DNA from: Eumeta japonica
Taxonomy: Eukaryota > Arthropoda > Insecta > Lepidoptera > Psychidae
Direction of reading: 5' to 3'
DNA length: 64,000 nt
NCBI GenBank assembly: GCA_005406025.1
Contig: BGZK01001464.1
Location: 62,001-126,000, forward strand
Position numbers and translations under genes: made by a program. Shown here piece after piece: positions 13,739-25,077 of this stretch. The notes beneath the pieces are model-generated. The model had not been told where the DNA came from and did no database searches. It worked only from the letters and a program-made list of their open reading frames with translations. How positions within the stretch are numbered: the first letter of the stretch is position 1; each line of letters opens with the position of its first letter.

Positions 13739-13837
13739 ATGGAATCCATTGTCTTGGCAGCAGCTCTCTCTGTTCTCATATTGGTCATCGTCAGTTGGAT
13801 GTGGCGGATGAAATTTAAACACGGCGAAAACCCAGAG
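13739..13837 (+). CDS. Candidate first exon encoding a signal anchor
   Basis: ATG with a purine at -3 and G at +4 opens 33 codons with a single hydrophobic helix (residues 4-20: IVLAAALSVLILVIVSW) followed by a basic stretch (R-M-K-F-K-H), then a GAG|GTATTG donor; reading through the donor gives a stop within four codons. This is the usual first-exon layout of microsomal, cytochrome P450-like or other type II membrane enzymes, but no matching second exon is visible downstream in this window. Codon usage is richer in G/C-ending codons than the surroundings. It could be an orphan or pseudogenised exon, or the start of a gene whose other exons I missed. Confidence 0.33.
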
Positions 13838-14060
13838 GTATTGTTTTAATTGATCAATTTAAACAGTGATCTACAACTACACAGGATCATATATCGTAGT
13901 TTAATACAGTGTACTGATCGTGTACTCAAATATAGTGCAAATATTGAAGTGTAATAAAAATTTTTTTGAATATATTTTAGATATTATTACAATAAGGCAT
14001 CCAAGACGGTTGATAAACCATTCCATATGTTTGATCCGTTGTTTCGTAAATTATATTTAA

Positions 14061-14200
14061 ATAGCTAGCTTTTCGCCCGCGGCTTCGCCAGGGTGGGCAT
14101 AGAATGTATTACAGAAATATAATCCCGGTTCCACATACGAATTTGACCCCGGCACCGTTCTCGATTTCGGTGCGGTCCCGGCTGTCGATTCTCCTCGTAG
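14061..14200 (+). repeat. GCCCGCGGCTTCGCC module with degenerate CCCGATT tract, copy 1
   Basis: TAGCTAGCTTTTCGCCCGCG GCTTCGCC is followed by a run of loosely repeated TCCCGGTTCC / GACCCCGGCA / TCGATTTCGG words. The same two-part arrangement recurs inverted at 54700-54899 and in parts at 15480-15735, 22980-23085 and 31490-31735. It abuts the left end of the Kolobok-like element. Confidence 0.6.
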
Positions 14201-14400
14201 TCTCACATTCAATTTTAATAGGCCTTTTCATCTCAAAATTTTTTTGTGCGCATGCGTTAGCATCAGCCATCTTTTTCGTACAGTTTTTGATAAGCAACCA
14301 CGATAAAGTGCCCGTACATAAAAAATAAAAATAAAACAATTTTTGTTGAAGCATTTTCACTGTAAAAAATTGAAAGAAAAGAAAGTAATAAATCATATAA

Positions 14401-14637
14401 TTGAAAAAAAATTTTTTACATTTCATTTTAATTGTGTTGACTGTACGAAAAGGAACAACAAAACGGTGTTGTTATGAAGTATGTAAAAGTGATACACGGC
14501 TAAAATCATTCAAAGACAATACATATTATTTTATAAATTTTCCAAAGCCTTGTCTGGAATATCGTAAGAAAATAATAAAATCCTCAAGTAAATTACACAT
14601 CAAATCATGTGCGAAATATCAATTATCAACTGTTTGA
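14401..14637 (+). pseudogene. THAP zinc-finger domain relic of a transposase
   Basis: An open frame of 78 codons includes C-C-Y-E-V-C-K-S-D-T-R followed 15-20 residues later by Y-F-I-N-F-P-K-P, the N-terminal half of a THAP (C2CH) DNA-binding domain (paired cysteines, then the F-P block). The following Cys-x2-His half is degraded (C and H remain near residues 66-70, but not in the expected spacing) and the frame stops. It lies inside the 14219-15227 element next to its left end, as expected for the N-terminus of a transposase. The catalytic domain is missing. Confidence 0.55.
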
Positions 14638-14934
14638 TCTACAGGTACATTATTCCTAATTGCATTTTTGACTCTGTAAATTTGATAATTTTTTTATATA
14701 TTCTCTCGTTATTAAGATTTTATTTATAATAAAAAATACAAATAATATTCAATATCTTATTTACATTTTTCTTATCAATAATGCCATATGTAATCTCAAA
14801 ATATTAATGACTTATTTTAATAATTATATTTTTATGAGTGACATTCATATTAAAAAAAAAAACTGCTTTTTTCAGTACTACAAATGACTTAATATTATTG
14901 ATAAAGATAAAATTGTTAATATTACTTTTCTTTT

Positions 14935-15141
14935 TATATAAATAGTAAGCAAATATTGATACCTAACCTTTCAATCAGCTCATTTTTTCCCCTTTTTGTG
15001 GATATCCATGACATTTTAGCCATCTTTTTAATTGCTCACAATTATGAGCTTCAATTGAATTATAAATAAGTGAAGCACCATCGACGGTTTCTTCCAATAA
15101 TTTATTTGATTGTGGTGATAGTATTCCTTTTCCAGCCATTG
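14935..15141 (-). pseudogene. SAP-like domain relic (second ORF of the element)
   Basis: On the minus strand, ATG at 15141 opens about 55 codons beginning M-A-G-K-G-I-L-S. The last part reads C-E-Q-L-K-R-W-L-K-C-H-G-Y-P; after a one-base frame slip in an A-run (about 14980) it continues E-L-I-E-R-L. QLKxWLK...GxxxxKxELIER is a SAP-type motif often found at the start of proteins from THAP-bearing transposons. The frame is broken at the slip. It converges on the THAP relic within the same inverted-repeat element. Confidence 0.5.
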
Positions 15142-15479
15142 TTCATTAAAACTGTACGAATCTTTTGAATTCCCACCATTTCAGCATGGCGGCTACGCAT
15201 GCGCTCGTCTTCTGATGAAAAGGCCTATCCGCTTCAAACACTAATATCAAAATAAAACATAAGACGTGTTACCTGGGACAGTCTATCTTTCTATGAGCGA
15301 AAGAATTTTTAGAATCGGTGTAATAGTTCGGTTCACTAGCACCTATAAATATGCAGATGAAGTCGTGGACAAATTCTAGTAGCGTTATAAAACACGCGCT
15401 TATTAGAATGTAACGTTGCAACAAAATTTTTAAATCAATCGACTGACTACTTTTCGAGTTTTGCGACCATAAAGGCTAA

Positions 15480-15735
15480 ATTTTTCGCCCGCGTGGACAT
15501 GAAATGTATCCCCTTCATCTATATGTTTATCAAACTTGCTGTCAACCCCATTCTCGTTCCCACCCTCAATTTTGATCCCACTACCTTTCCTGATTTCCAT
15601 CCCAATCACGCTTCTATTTTAGTCTCGGTCCTATCCCCAATTTCGATCTCCGCTCGCAATTCTGCTTACTGCCCCACTTTCAATTTCGATACTGCTACTG
15701 GTCACGGCTATCGATTTGTACGAATTCGGGGAAAA
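15480..15735 (+). repeat. GCCCGCG module with degenerate TTCGATCCC tract, copy 2
   Basis: Starts TTTTTCGCCCGCGTGGACAT, then about 190 bases of words such as CCCCATTCTCGTTCCCACCC and TCAATTTTGATCCCACTAC. The same family as 14061-14200, with the tract longer. The open frame across it is a by-product of the repeat. Confidence 0.55.
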
Positions 15736-16264
15736 TGTTAGTATCAAAATGAAGGTATAACAGTGTAGTTTTCTATGAATGAATGACCTGCTCCTTGTCG
15801 CGCATTTTCACATTTCGTTAACCCCCCCCCCCACGCCCTTCCACTAGAACGTGTGAAGAATTTATGGATGGCCCGTAACATATCATTAAAGACTAAAGTT
15901 TTACCGTACTCGGTAAATGGATTAGGCACGCATAGAGGACAAACATACATTGATTTTTATTTACATAAATCCGAATTACTTCTAATACTTAATCATAATA
16001 AATGCTATGCGAATGCATCACATTCGATGTACGAGTATGGTGAAAATTCATCGACAATGCTTTTTTATCGTTTAATATAGCGAGAAGTTGAACATGAAAT
16101 GCAAGAAATACATTTTCTGGGAAAGAAAAGTACAGAATTGGATGACACATTTTATGTACTGAATTACTGATATAGGTGTATATTATATCGGCGACGCTTT
16201 GGTGGGCACACTGGAGTTGCCAGTGCATCGCTGACTCCTTGAGTAGGCATAAGATATATGATGG

Positions 16265-16415
16265 AGTGGAGATTGATCGAGAGGGGTTTGACGGAGGGGA
16301 GAATGGGCCACCGGAGCTCTCACTGAACGGAACTGTTACGGTACGTGCGTGCTTGAGAGTGTAACATCTAACCGATCGAGCAGACCCATTTTCGTATTGC
16401 AGCCTACTGCATGAT
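16265..16415 (+). repeat. Dispersed repeat pair P, copy 2
   Basis: CCACCGGAGCTCTCACTGAA and CGATCGAGCAGACCCATTTTC, TTGCAGCC correspond to the blocks in 11540-11705. It lies about 220 bp upstream of mariner copy A. A 149-codon minus-strand ORF covers this repeat and is probably fortuitous. Confidence 0.45.
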
Positions 16416-16632
16416 AATAGCACAGCATATATACCCATTTTATACGAAACATTGACATATTTTGTGTGTGTTTTGTGACTCGTCTCTGTGTATGAAAATA
16501 TACTCTTTGACGCGTTTCGATCATATTTTTATTGGGTGATAGCAACACGGTGCACTTTTCAAAAATTTAAGTATGATTCGGTAGAAAAGAGAAATAATTG
16601 AGTTATTGTACTGTAAATATAAACTTATAATA

Positions 16633-17810
16633 CGAGGGCTGCTATTAATGTGTCCTGAATATCTTTTTGATAAATGGCAAGAAACTAACATCAATAATTT
16701 AATATGGTTTTATTGCTTTTCTAAATATTCGCCACGATGATCGATGCACTTTTTCATACGCTGAAACCAATTTTTATAGCACTTTTTCCATTCTGATTAG
16801 GTATCTCCAAAACATGCATTTTGAACGCATCAACGGCATCTTCACGGTTCGAAAAACGTTAACCACGTAATTTATTCTTCACATTTGAAAATAAATAGAA
16901 ATTTTTGGGTACCAAATTGGGGCTGTACGGCTGATGACCCGTCAATTTGATCTTTTGACCTTCCAAAAACCAAATTTTTTCGGCCGACGTGTGACAGCTA
17001 GCATTATCATGATGAAGAATGATTCTGTGTTGTCGATTGCTCTTTCCTAATTCTTTAATGACTTCTGGCACACAAATGGTCGTGTACCACTCCGAATTAA
17101 CCGTTTTACGATTCTCTAGTGGCACTGTCCAACCACATGTCCATTTATATTAAAAAAACAAGCAACCATTTGTTTCAAAGTGCTTTTAGCACGAATCACT
17201 TTTGTAGGGTACAGCTCATCTTGGAACACCCACACCTTTGACTGTTGTTTAGTTTCAGAGTCATACGCAAAGATACAAGATTCATCACCAATGTGGATAT
17301 TATAAACAGCTTTTGACACACCATGATTGTATATTTTTATCATTTTTTTTTGCACCAATAGACACGAGCCTGTTTTTCATCAATACTCAAGTTGTGCGGA
17401 ATCCAACTTGAACAATGTTTTTTACAGCCAAATTTTCGTATATGTTATGTATGCTCGTCATACTTATGCCCAAGGACGTCCTTATCTCGCTATATGTATA
17501 ACATGACGATCTTGCATTAATAATTCCCGTACAGCATCGATATTTTGTGGTACAACAACCGATTTAGGGCGACCTTCTTTAAATTCGTCCGTTAGTATAG
17601 GCCGCACACATTAAAAAAAATTCACTAGCTAAATCCATGGTGATAAAGACAAACAATTTTCAAAATGACGCCACAATGGTAAAACAATTGACAGTTACAT
17701 GAAACAAACTGTACTCTACAGCCAAAGAGTTCTATTTTTAAATGTTGTAATTACTTTTTAAATATTGTTCTGTATGTGGCCAGTTCCGGATACATAAATA
17801 GCAGTCCTCG
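16633..17810 (-). mobile_element. mariner element with matched inverted ends (copy A)
   Basis: The ends CGAGGGCTGCTATTAATGTG (16633) and, on the other strand, CGAGGACTGCTATTTATGTA (from 17810) form about 27-bp terminal inverted repeats, and TA flanks both sides (16631-16632 and 17811-17812), the mariner target duplication. The minus strand encodes a mariner transposase relic: EFKEGRPKSVVVPQNIDAV near 17570, GDESCIFAYDSETKQQSKVW near 17280, ILHHDNASCH near 17010 and YSPNLVPKNFYLF near 16920. The third catalytic Asp of DD34D is Asn (PKNF instead of PxDF), there is a frameshift near 17120, and much of the N-terminal helix-turn-helix region is missing. Closest by eye to Bmmar-type lepidopteran mariners. 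Dead but structurally complete. Confidence 0.9.
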
Positions 17811-17812
17811 TA

Positions 17813-18250
17813 TACGCCAGTCGGATATGTCAACTTGACGTCGGTTCATTTGTTGCTAGAACAACAGAATCAGGACCAACGTTGTCCGGTACTTACATGC
17901 CAAGTTAGTCGTCGTCGTCGCGCGCGCGCCTGTCAAATTTTTTTATAGATCAAAACGAGCGACGAAAACGTATAAAAACCTATGACCGTATGATCATCTA
18001 CGACCGTGATGTCGATGTCTTCTTTTATCGTGGACCATCACGCGATAGGAACGGCTTCAATCGATGAACCAGACAATCCCGTTTTCAGAGTGACCGCGCA
18101 CCGGACAAACGGACAACGGCGAGAGCGGCCGTGTGCAGGGGCTTGCCGCTAACGCACGAGGAGCCGCGGCCTCGGCGATACAAAGAACGCTACGTCACGC
18201 TTGAAGGAGACGATGCCTGCGACAACAATACAGACGCGTTCGAGTACTGA
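17813..18250 (+). pseudogene. CpG-rich coding-like block, no intact frame
   Basis: Directly after the mariner, about 440 bases are far richer in G+C and CpG than their surroundings. In the frame of positions 17813, 17816 and so on, reading is open except for two stops (TAG near 17909, TGA near 18065) and ends at TGA 18248-18250. The last 61 codons have a charged, non-repetitive composition ending LEGDDACDNNTDAFEY. A second frame is open from about 18018 (MSSFIVDHHAIGTASIDEPD) into the same stretch. I do not recognise the protein. It could be a decayed exon or retrocopy, a C-terminal exon with a frameshift, or a CpG-rich regulatory island that happens to be open. Confidence 0.3.
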
Positions 18251-18262
18251 ATCCATTCTGCC

Positions 18263-18323
18263 CCGAACGTTAATTAGATGACAACAATATTATGTATATT
18301 GTTGTCATCTATTTAACGGTCGG
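18263..18323. repeat. Near-perfect hairpin, 28-bp arms, 5-nt loop
   Basis: The arms at 18263-18290 and 18296-18323 pair with 26 of 28 matches; the inner 15 pairs (AGATGACAACAATAT) are perfect around a TATGT loop. It begins 13 bases after the end of the coding-like block. It may be a snap-back MITE relic, a precursor-like RNA stem or a 3'-end structure. Confidence 0.85.
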
Positions 18324-18329
18324 AACTTT

Positions 18330-19450
18330 ACTTAAAATTTCCAATAAAATACATATACATTTTTCAATTTTTTCGAGAACACTTAATTTTTGAGTAAAAA
18401 TCAAGAATGCACACCTATATTTAAAATAATTAATAAAAAAAATGTAATAACTGTGGATTTTTATTGCACGTCACCTGAATAGTGATTGTTGACTATTATT
18501 TTAATATATTTTTTTGGTTTTTCATTGTGTGAATAGATTATGTAGCAGTACATATCATTCACTTCAATTTCATAGATTAATGTACTGTCTAACAATAATA
18601 TTTTTGGCTATTACACTATCGGAGATGTGCTTCGAACTCTTATTTGAAATAATTAAGTGTTAACTGTTAAAGTTAAAAATTATACTCGTGAAAATACTTT
18701 GTTTTAACTTCACATTTGATAGATGACTAAGTTAGTTTTAAAGATGTTGATATTTGTGACATTAAATTAATACCATAAATGCCGAATCTCTAAGATTACC
18801 GATATTTTAACATGTTTATTCTTTAACTTTGACAGTTAGCAATTAACTATTGCAAAAGAAAATTTGAAACACGCCGCTGTATGAAATTCTAATAAACTCT
18901 ATAATTCGCCTATTTTTTGCTCGTGGTTGGTCAGGCGTCTCTGCTTTTGTACGAAGAATGTGGAAAATTCGTTTCTATCTCGAATTTCCCGGTAGTATTA
19001 GTAATTATGCCGGGGTTTCTGTATTTCTAGTTGGAGTATAACCACTCTCGGAATCAGAGTTTGGAGAATTAGGTCGGTCAGTTTCCAAGACTTTGGAGAT
19101 TTAGCTTTGATCACTAATTCACTGGAAAGTGGAAGAACGTGAGTGAGCGGTAACGTGCCTTGCGTTACTACCTAATTTAGAAACCACTTAACAGATTTCT
19201 ATGAAAAAAAAGTGGTTATACCCGAATGTCAGTAAATATTATGCGACATATATAACTAACCGTTACGTTTTTTGTACATATCACAACATCCGTGAAAATA
19301 ACATATCACAGGATCTCGTAAACATGGTTGTTATTAATCCGTTAAGCTATTTAAAAGAAATCCGCAAATAACAATGAGCAATCAAAACATCCAAACAACC
19401 TCGTTTATTTAGAACTCTGTTAAGGAATGAATATTTAATTTAATAGTAAT
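18330..19450. other. AT-rich DNA, nothing recognised
   Basis: No open frames above 60 codons and no clear repeats. Confidence 0.6.
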
Positions 19451-19451
19451 G

Positions 19452-20041
19452 CAGTGGAATCTCAATAACTCGAATGTCAAGGGAAATGCAAAAAAAATTC
19501 GAGTTAACGAGTTTTCGACTTAACAAGAACTTCGAAATACATATGACTTAACTGTTGAAATTTCGATTTACATTCACTCATGTTGTTGTTAGTTAACAGC
19601 CAAAGTTAGATAACAGACAAGCTCCGCTAACAATAATCGTGTCCTTTGTCGGCAAAGAACAAACATAACGTTCACAGCTGTGTTACTTCGAAAATTTCAT
19701 GAATGTATTCATTCGCTGCACGTGTACAAGACAAAAACAATAGATTAGAAGCCCCGAACCCGAACATTCATTTACGAATTTATTGCTATTATTTCGGGGA
19801 ATTCCAAGTAAGACGTCATTATATCTTACCAACTTACGGAGTCTCCTTTTTGAAATTCGAGTTATAGAGTATAAATATGTATTATCAACACTTCGTAGGG
19901 AAATAACATTTTGTTCCAGTTACAAAGTCTAAATAATTCGAGATACCGCGTACTTAGGGGTTCATCGGAAGGGAATGGCAATTTTTTTCGACTTACTGAG
20001 GATTTCGACTTAACGAGGTCCGAGTTATTGATATTCCACTG
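19452..20041. mobile_element. pogo/Tigger-type nonautonomous element (MITE)
   Basis: The ends CAGTGGAATCTCAATAACTC (19452) and, inverted from 20041, CAGTGGAATATCAATAACTC match at all but one position. Both are followed inward by a TCGA-rich subterminal sequence (CGAGTTAACGAG, TTCGACTTAAC) typical of Tigger/pogo ends, where CAGT...ACTG ends insert at TA. The flanking dinucleotides are TG and TT, each one change from TA. The 590-bp interior has no transposase frame. Confidence 0.85.
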
Positions 20042-20726
20042 TTGTATAATCATTTAAATGTTCTTTTACGTCGTAATTCTAAAAATTTGACTAATTGCGA
20101 AACGTGAGTGGTTTTTTTCTGCAAGGAATATGGATGTATACACAATTTGCGTAAGATGAAAGCTGTGTGCTGTCACAAACGAGGTTAAATACAGTGTGAG
20201 CAGATAATGTATAGAACTAACCAACGCGCTTTTACTGCAGGAGAAATAATATTCCTGGTAAATGCAATAACTACAAGTTTGATAGCGAATTGATAGGTTA
20301 TTTATGATAAGATACCCATAATTCAAATTAAAAAAAACGCGCGATACAAAATTTTACTAGTTAGAAAAAAATAAGGAGAGGTTTTTTTAAAAGAGAAAAC
20401 TAAGAGCTAAGGTCCAAGGCCCCCAAAAATTATGTATGAACTCAACTGACAGCAATTACGATATTCTTTTTTTTTCATAGCATAAAAGTGCGAACGAACA
20501 TGTCGTCACTCTATAGCAAATAATCATCGCCGCCCATGAACGTTCTCAACTACGGTGAAGTTTTCTGGACATTGCTTTAAACGTGTTGATATATATTCTT
20601 TTCTTCAAATTGTGTTACATTATGAGTGCGCGCAGTACGAAATTACACATAAAACATTAGTGTAGGAATCACCAATCATCGATAAAAGAAAGGTGAAATT
20701 TAGACGGAATCGATATTAACCAGCTG

Positions 20727-20746
20727 TTGGTTGGTTGGTTGGTTGG
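20727..20746. repeat. (TTGG)5 microsatellite
   Basis: Five perfect TTGG units within otherwise AT-rich sequence. Confidence 0.95.
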
Positions 20747-22849
20747 TCGATGCGTCCATCAATGAAAGAATCGCGGAGATATACAACATAGATATATACT
20801 TCAAATTGAATGGTGTTGACATAAAGTTGAGATAAAACCATCATATCTAAAAAGTAATATCACGACAGTAAAGTACTGCTAATTTTCTCAATGAAAATCG
20901 GAATAGATTTATTAAATCACAATATCGCTTTTATATCAGGGTATAAAACAACAACACCAGCATTCATTTAATTGATAAAGCAGATAGACTCCTAGGTGAT
21001 AACATTACAGACATTTGTTTATTACGATATTGTTAATATTGTTCATTGATCGATAAAAATGGAATCGTATTATGTATGATAATATATAGAAACGAGATAT
21101 ATTTTCATTTTCAAAGAACAAAACAGTACAAATACTATACTAAAATAAATATCTCTAGTTTTAAAATTAAGTTTTAAAATAAGTTTTAAAATTTCGGCGG
21201 AAATAGTTTCAAATAGTTATTGTTTAGAAATGAACTCGAAATGCAAAATACCAAATTTTCAAATAAAAGCGGTTGTTTTATATAAAACTTGAAAAAAGCT
21301 TAAACTTAAATTTGACTTTGAGTGCCACTTAATTTGATTTTAAATACAACAGTTATGGAAAGCTGAATATATTTATGTATATTACTCAAAATTGGAAGCC
21401 ATGTCTATACATTACATTTTTTTTTTAAAGTTCATGAGATCGACTATTTAGTTCGTCTACACCCAAAACAATAGTTTTAGAATTTTTGTCCGTATGGTTC
21501 TTTATTCGAGCGTAACATAAAAACTGCTAGACCGATTTCAATGAAACAAACTCTGTTTAATAGTTTATAAGGAGACTTAAAAACTGATGTCTATTTTATC
21601 TTGCAACGACGACCGTAGTTGGAGATATAATGAAAATAGAAAGAAATCACATTTTTTTCACAACCAATTGCAATCAACATGAGATACTACCTACTACAAG
21701 TGTTTCAAATACATCCCATAATAAAGGTAGGACAGTTTTTAGTTGCTCTCAAATTGCATGAGTTGTAATGTAACGTAATTGCCTTTTGCTCGCGGCCATG
21801 CGGGTGATGGTTATGGAATTAATTCGTTCGTATTTTATAGATTACGGTTTTTTTTTTAATAAAACTCTTAACCTGGTCACGTTCTATTAATCGATAATTG
21901 TATCGTGGTATAATATACTGAACATATAAACATAAAATTAATAAATAAATATTAATATAATATAAAAATATATATATATTTATAACTTATCTATGAATAT
22001 GCATATCATATGCATAAGTATTAGTGCGTAACACTAAATCCGAAACTGATTCACATTTAGCTGATCGTTATATTTGAATCGGTCACTTTATACAGAGTAA
22101 AATGCGACAAAACAGGTGCCCGTTACAAGCTTCCTCGAGACTGACCCACTTCTCTTATATGGAAATATGGGTGTCACCCTGACCCTCACAGCGAGGTGAT
22201 TGTGAGGTTGTTGCCATTGTGAGCCGCACCCCATACATGTACATTATGCGAGATTACCGAATCGAATCAATTTCTATTCACGAATTTAAAAAAGGCAATA
22301 TTAATAGATATCTAGTCATTGTAATGGTTTCACACGCAGAGAATTTGTGTTTTTCGAAAACCAGATTTTAACAGGAAAATGAAGGACTAAAATTCTTTTC
22401 TTTTTACCTAAACATGGTGTCGCCGGTCCATTCTGTGTAATAACAATGTTTCTTAGCGATACGACAGTCAAAATACGATAGATAAATCACAATTGACTTT
22501 CATTCGAAGTCTTTTTGACTGATAAGCGCAAAAAGATGATTTATTTTTAAGAACTCCAAGGATAAAAGATTCTAATACCAGCGAGCATACCTAGATACAT
22601 TATAAAAAAAACTGCCATTCTTTCAAAGGCGAAATATAATCGTAAGATTTTCACAAAAGAGTACCTATCGACATAATAATGCATAGTGGGGCCTTTTCTC
22701 GCGAGAGAAAAAAACATGTGAATTATTGTTTAATTAAAGCGATACTCGAGATACTGTACACCTTGAGAGCAATAATACTTCTTGTTATACAAAATAACTA
22801 CGACACTACTGTTAAACGTATTGTTTATTTACTACTAACTACCCCTTTC

Positions 22850-23085
22850 GCTGGGCGTAAATTAATTCAGTATTTTTTTTTATATAACTCAAATATGCAC
22901 GTGGTTTCGCTCGCGTGTGCGTAAAATGAATCCTTTCATTTTCAATAATACGTTGTAGTCACGTTCTCGCTGTCAGTTTACAGTCGTATTGTTGATGTCA
23001 ATTTTAGTTCCATTGCTAAGTCCGACCCCGGTCCCGCTATCCCAATAACGGTCTTGATGTCAATTTTGGTCCTTCCTTGGATGTT
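22850..23085 (+). repeat. Degenerate CCCGATT-type word tract, copy 3
   Basis: TTTCGCTGGGCGTAAATT at 22849 is followed, after ~110 bases, by GTCCGACCCCGGTCCCGCTA and TTGATGTCAATTTTGGTCC, where the GTTGATGTCAATTTTAGTTCC phrase is repeated. A decayed member of the module family. Confidence 0.4.
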
Positions 23086-24970
23086 AGGGATAATAGATTA
23101 ACATTTTTTTCTGGTGTTTATACATTTTTTTTACATAAAAGCTAATCTTGTTATATAATACAATCGTATTATATTAATCTTATATCCTATTTGAGAACAT
23201 AATCTACCTCTATGCAAATTTGATCACAATCTCTCCAGCCGACATACGACAAACCTATTTCTACCATTCAAACACACTTTTACATTTATAATGTAATAAA
23301 TAGCCTATAACCATCTAGAAACGTTTCCGCGTCGAATAGTCCCAATCACAAACCATCTAGCGTATGACAAACAGTTTTACAAACATACTTGTCCATTTTT
23401 TACATTATTTATAGCCTATAACTTTCTTTAACGATTAACACAAGTTTCCACATCGAATGGTCAAAGTCCCATTCAAAATCGTTCATGAAAGTAGTTTTTA
23501 CGTGATACCCGGACAAAAAAAAACATTTTCATTTTAAACATACGTTTAGTTAATTTGCGGTATTATTGTTTAATTAATAGGCAACACGATAAGTTGTATA
23601 CCACACAATAAATAATATTTCTCAGCATACACTATAATTATAGAAAATTAGTGATGCAAAAAATTGTTGGTTTAATTATTTTGATGATTATCCGCGCAAA
23701 TTAATATTTCTTTATTCAAAAACCAGTCAATTGAAATAAATATCAAACAAATATCACTACAAAAGCGTGTGTTCATTATCAGGTTACAATTTTTAAGAGC
23801 TCTATTTTTTTTTTTATTCGATACACTTGAGATATGGCGGTTTTTTATAAAATTTGTTTTTTTTTAATTAATACAATATCACGCAACAATAAGATCGTTC
23901 GGTGTGCGTGTTCTGACCATATTAGGTGTACCCACGGTTCGGATGCAAAAAGTTTGATGTTTATCGCAACACGAACTAGACTCCTTGTTGTATCAATTGA
24001 CCAGCTCCTGACCTTCGGCCGAACAGGATTGGACTTCAATGCGGTTTGGCAGACAGACGAGCCAATAATAATGACGCAGGCATGAGCAACCTTTGATTGT
24101 TATTGTGGCAAAATTAATTGAAGCCTCATAATTTATGATTTCATTTTAGTAATAATAATGTATCAAATACTCCTAAATATCTCGCAACTCATCATGTACG
24201 TACCTGCACAGATGTAAATTATAAATTAATTAACATTTGAAATAAACGAAATTAAATTTAAAAAATAATATATTAATATATAAAAAATCTAAAAGAAATC
24301 GCTAATAAGGAAGTGAACGGTCGTGCATTTATCGACCTTCCTGATTCGTTATTATATAGTTAGTTGATCAAAATCGAACGTGTCGAGGTCTTAAAGATGA
24401 CCCAACTGAATATGTTACGGATAAAATATTAAGGGCCTATTCAACCGCCTCCGTTTAAAGTCACTTTTTACTAAAAGCCATTTTCAAAATTGATTTTCCG
24501 TTCCATGTCTTCCTCTTAAAGGGTTTTAGTCCGAACAACCGTTAAAAAGGAGGACGTGGAAGGCAAATTTTATTGCCTTAAGGTCCAAACCGCTCGCTCT
24601 TAAAGAAAATTGGCGGGATGCCTCAGAATCAGCTGCATTAATACCTGACACAGGAAAAGAACAACTGAAAAGGTAAAGAATGAAAAGAATCGAGAGTGAG
24701 TTTCTAAATATTGCTCTCCCGTTTGAATTTACTATGTAGGATTTTTTAACACACATAAAACAGCTACTAGGTGGCGCCGTGCGAGTTCTACAGAATTGAC
24801 AGCAAGCGCAAACGAAATATGAACAGTAAAAAACTTGAGCGTCTATATTGTAATTCTGGAAATAAGAGACATTTAATAAAAGTTGTGACAAGCAGACGGA
24901 CAACAATAAAATTCTGAATTACTCTTGCCTTTTATTGAAGAAACTTTCGCACCGCCATAAATGACAAACC

Positions 24971-25077
24971 ATATCATTCGTATGATATATATGCAATTGT
25001 GCATATATATTTGAAGTTGCAACATTTTAAATTAATAAGCACGCATTAATATGCGTTCTTATTAATTTAAGATGTTG
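24971..25077. repeat. Three consecutive hairpins, the last with 27-bp arms
   Basis: Stem 1: ATATCAT (24971) with ATGATAT, loop TCGT. Stem 2: ATATATGCA (24987-24995) with TGCATATAT (25000-25008), loop ATTG. Stem 3: 25020-25046 with 25051-25077, 25 of 27 pairs, loop TAAT. Stems 1 and 2 share two bases. No gene adjoins them. Confidence 0.85.

Larger units (their letters stand above)
14219..15227. mobile_element. Kolobok-like DNA transposon remnant with THAP and SAP coding relics
   Basis: Inverted ends: TAGGCCTTTTCATC at 14219-14232 and its reverse complement at 15214-15227. Similarity continues inward with a shared GCGCATGCG block, a GCCAT block, and TTCGTACAGTTTT at about 14275 and, inverted, about 15150. 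A TTAA lies directly at the left end (14216-14219) but not at the right. Inside are a plus-strand THAP-like reading frame and a minus-strand SAP-like reading frame pointing towards each other. THAP-domain transposases with a second ORF and TTAA targets are known for Kolobok and related superfamilies; the assignment to that group is inference. Confidence 0.55.
20050..24965. other. Gene-poor AT-rich DNA
   Basis: Contains only the repeat scraps listed. The 83-codon frame at 23834-24085 and the 126-codon minus-strand frame at 24526-24906 have no recognisable domain. GGGCCTATTCAACCGCCTCC at 24433 looks like a transposon end but has no partner here. Confidence 0.5.

Noticed and set aside
15989..16438. 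149-codon minus-strand ORF
   Set aside because: It spans unique AT-rich sequence and the dispersed repeat at 16265-16415, with no domain or splice context.
24433..24460. GGGCCTATTCAACCGCCTCC as a transposon terminus
   Set aside because: No inverted partner or target duplication was found in the following several kilobases.
24526..24906. 126-codon minus-strand ORF with many cysteines
   Set aside because: Cysteines are scattered without a pattern; no signal, domain or splice evidence.
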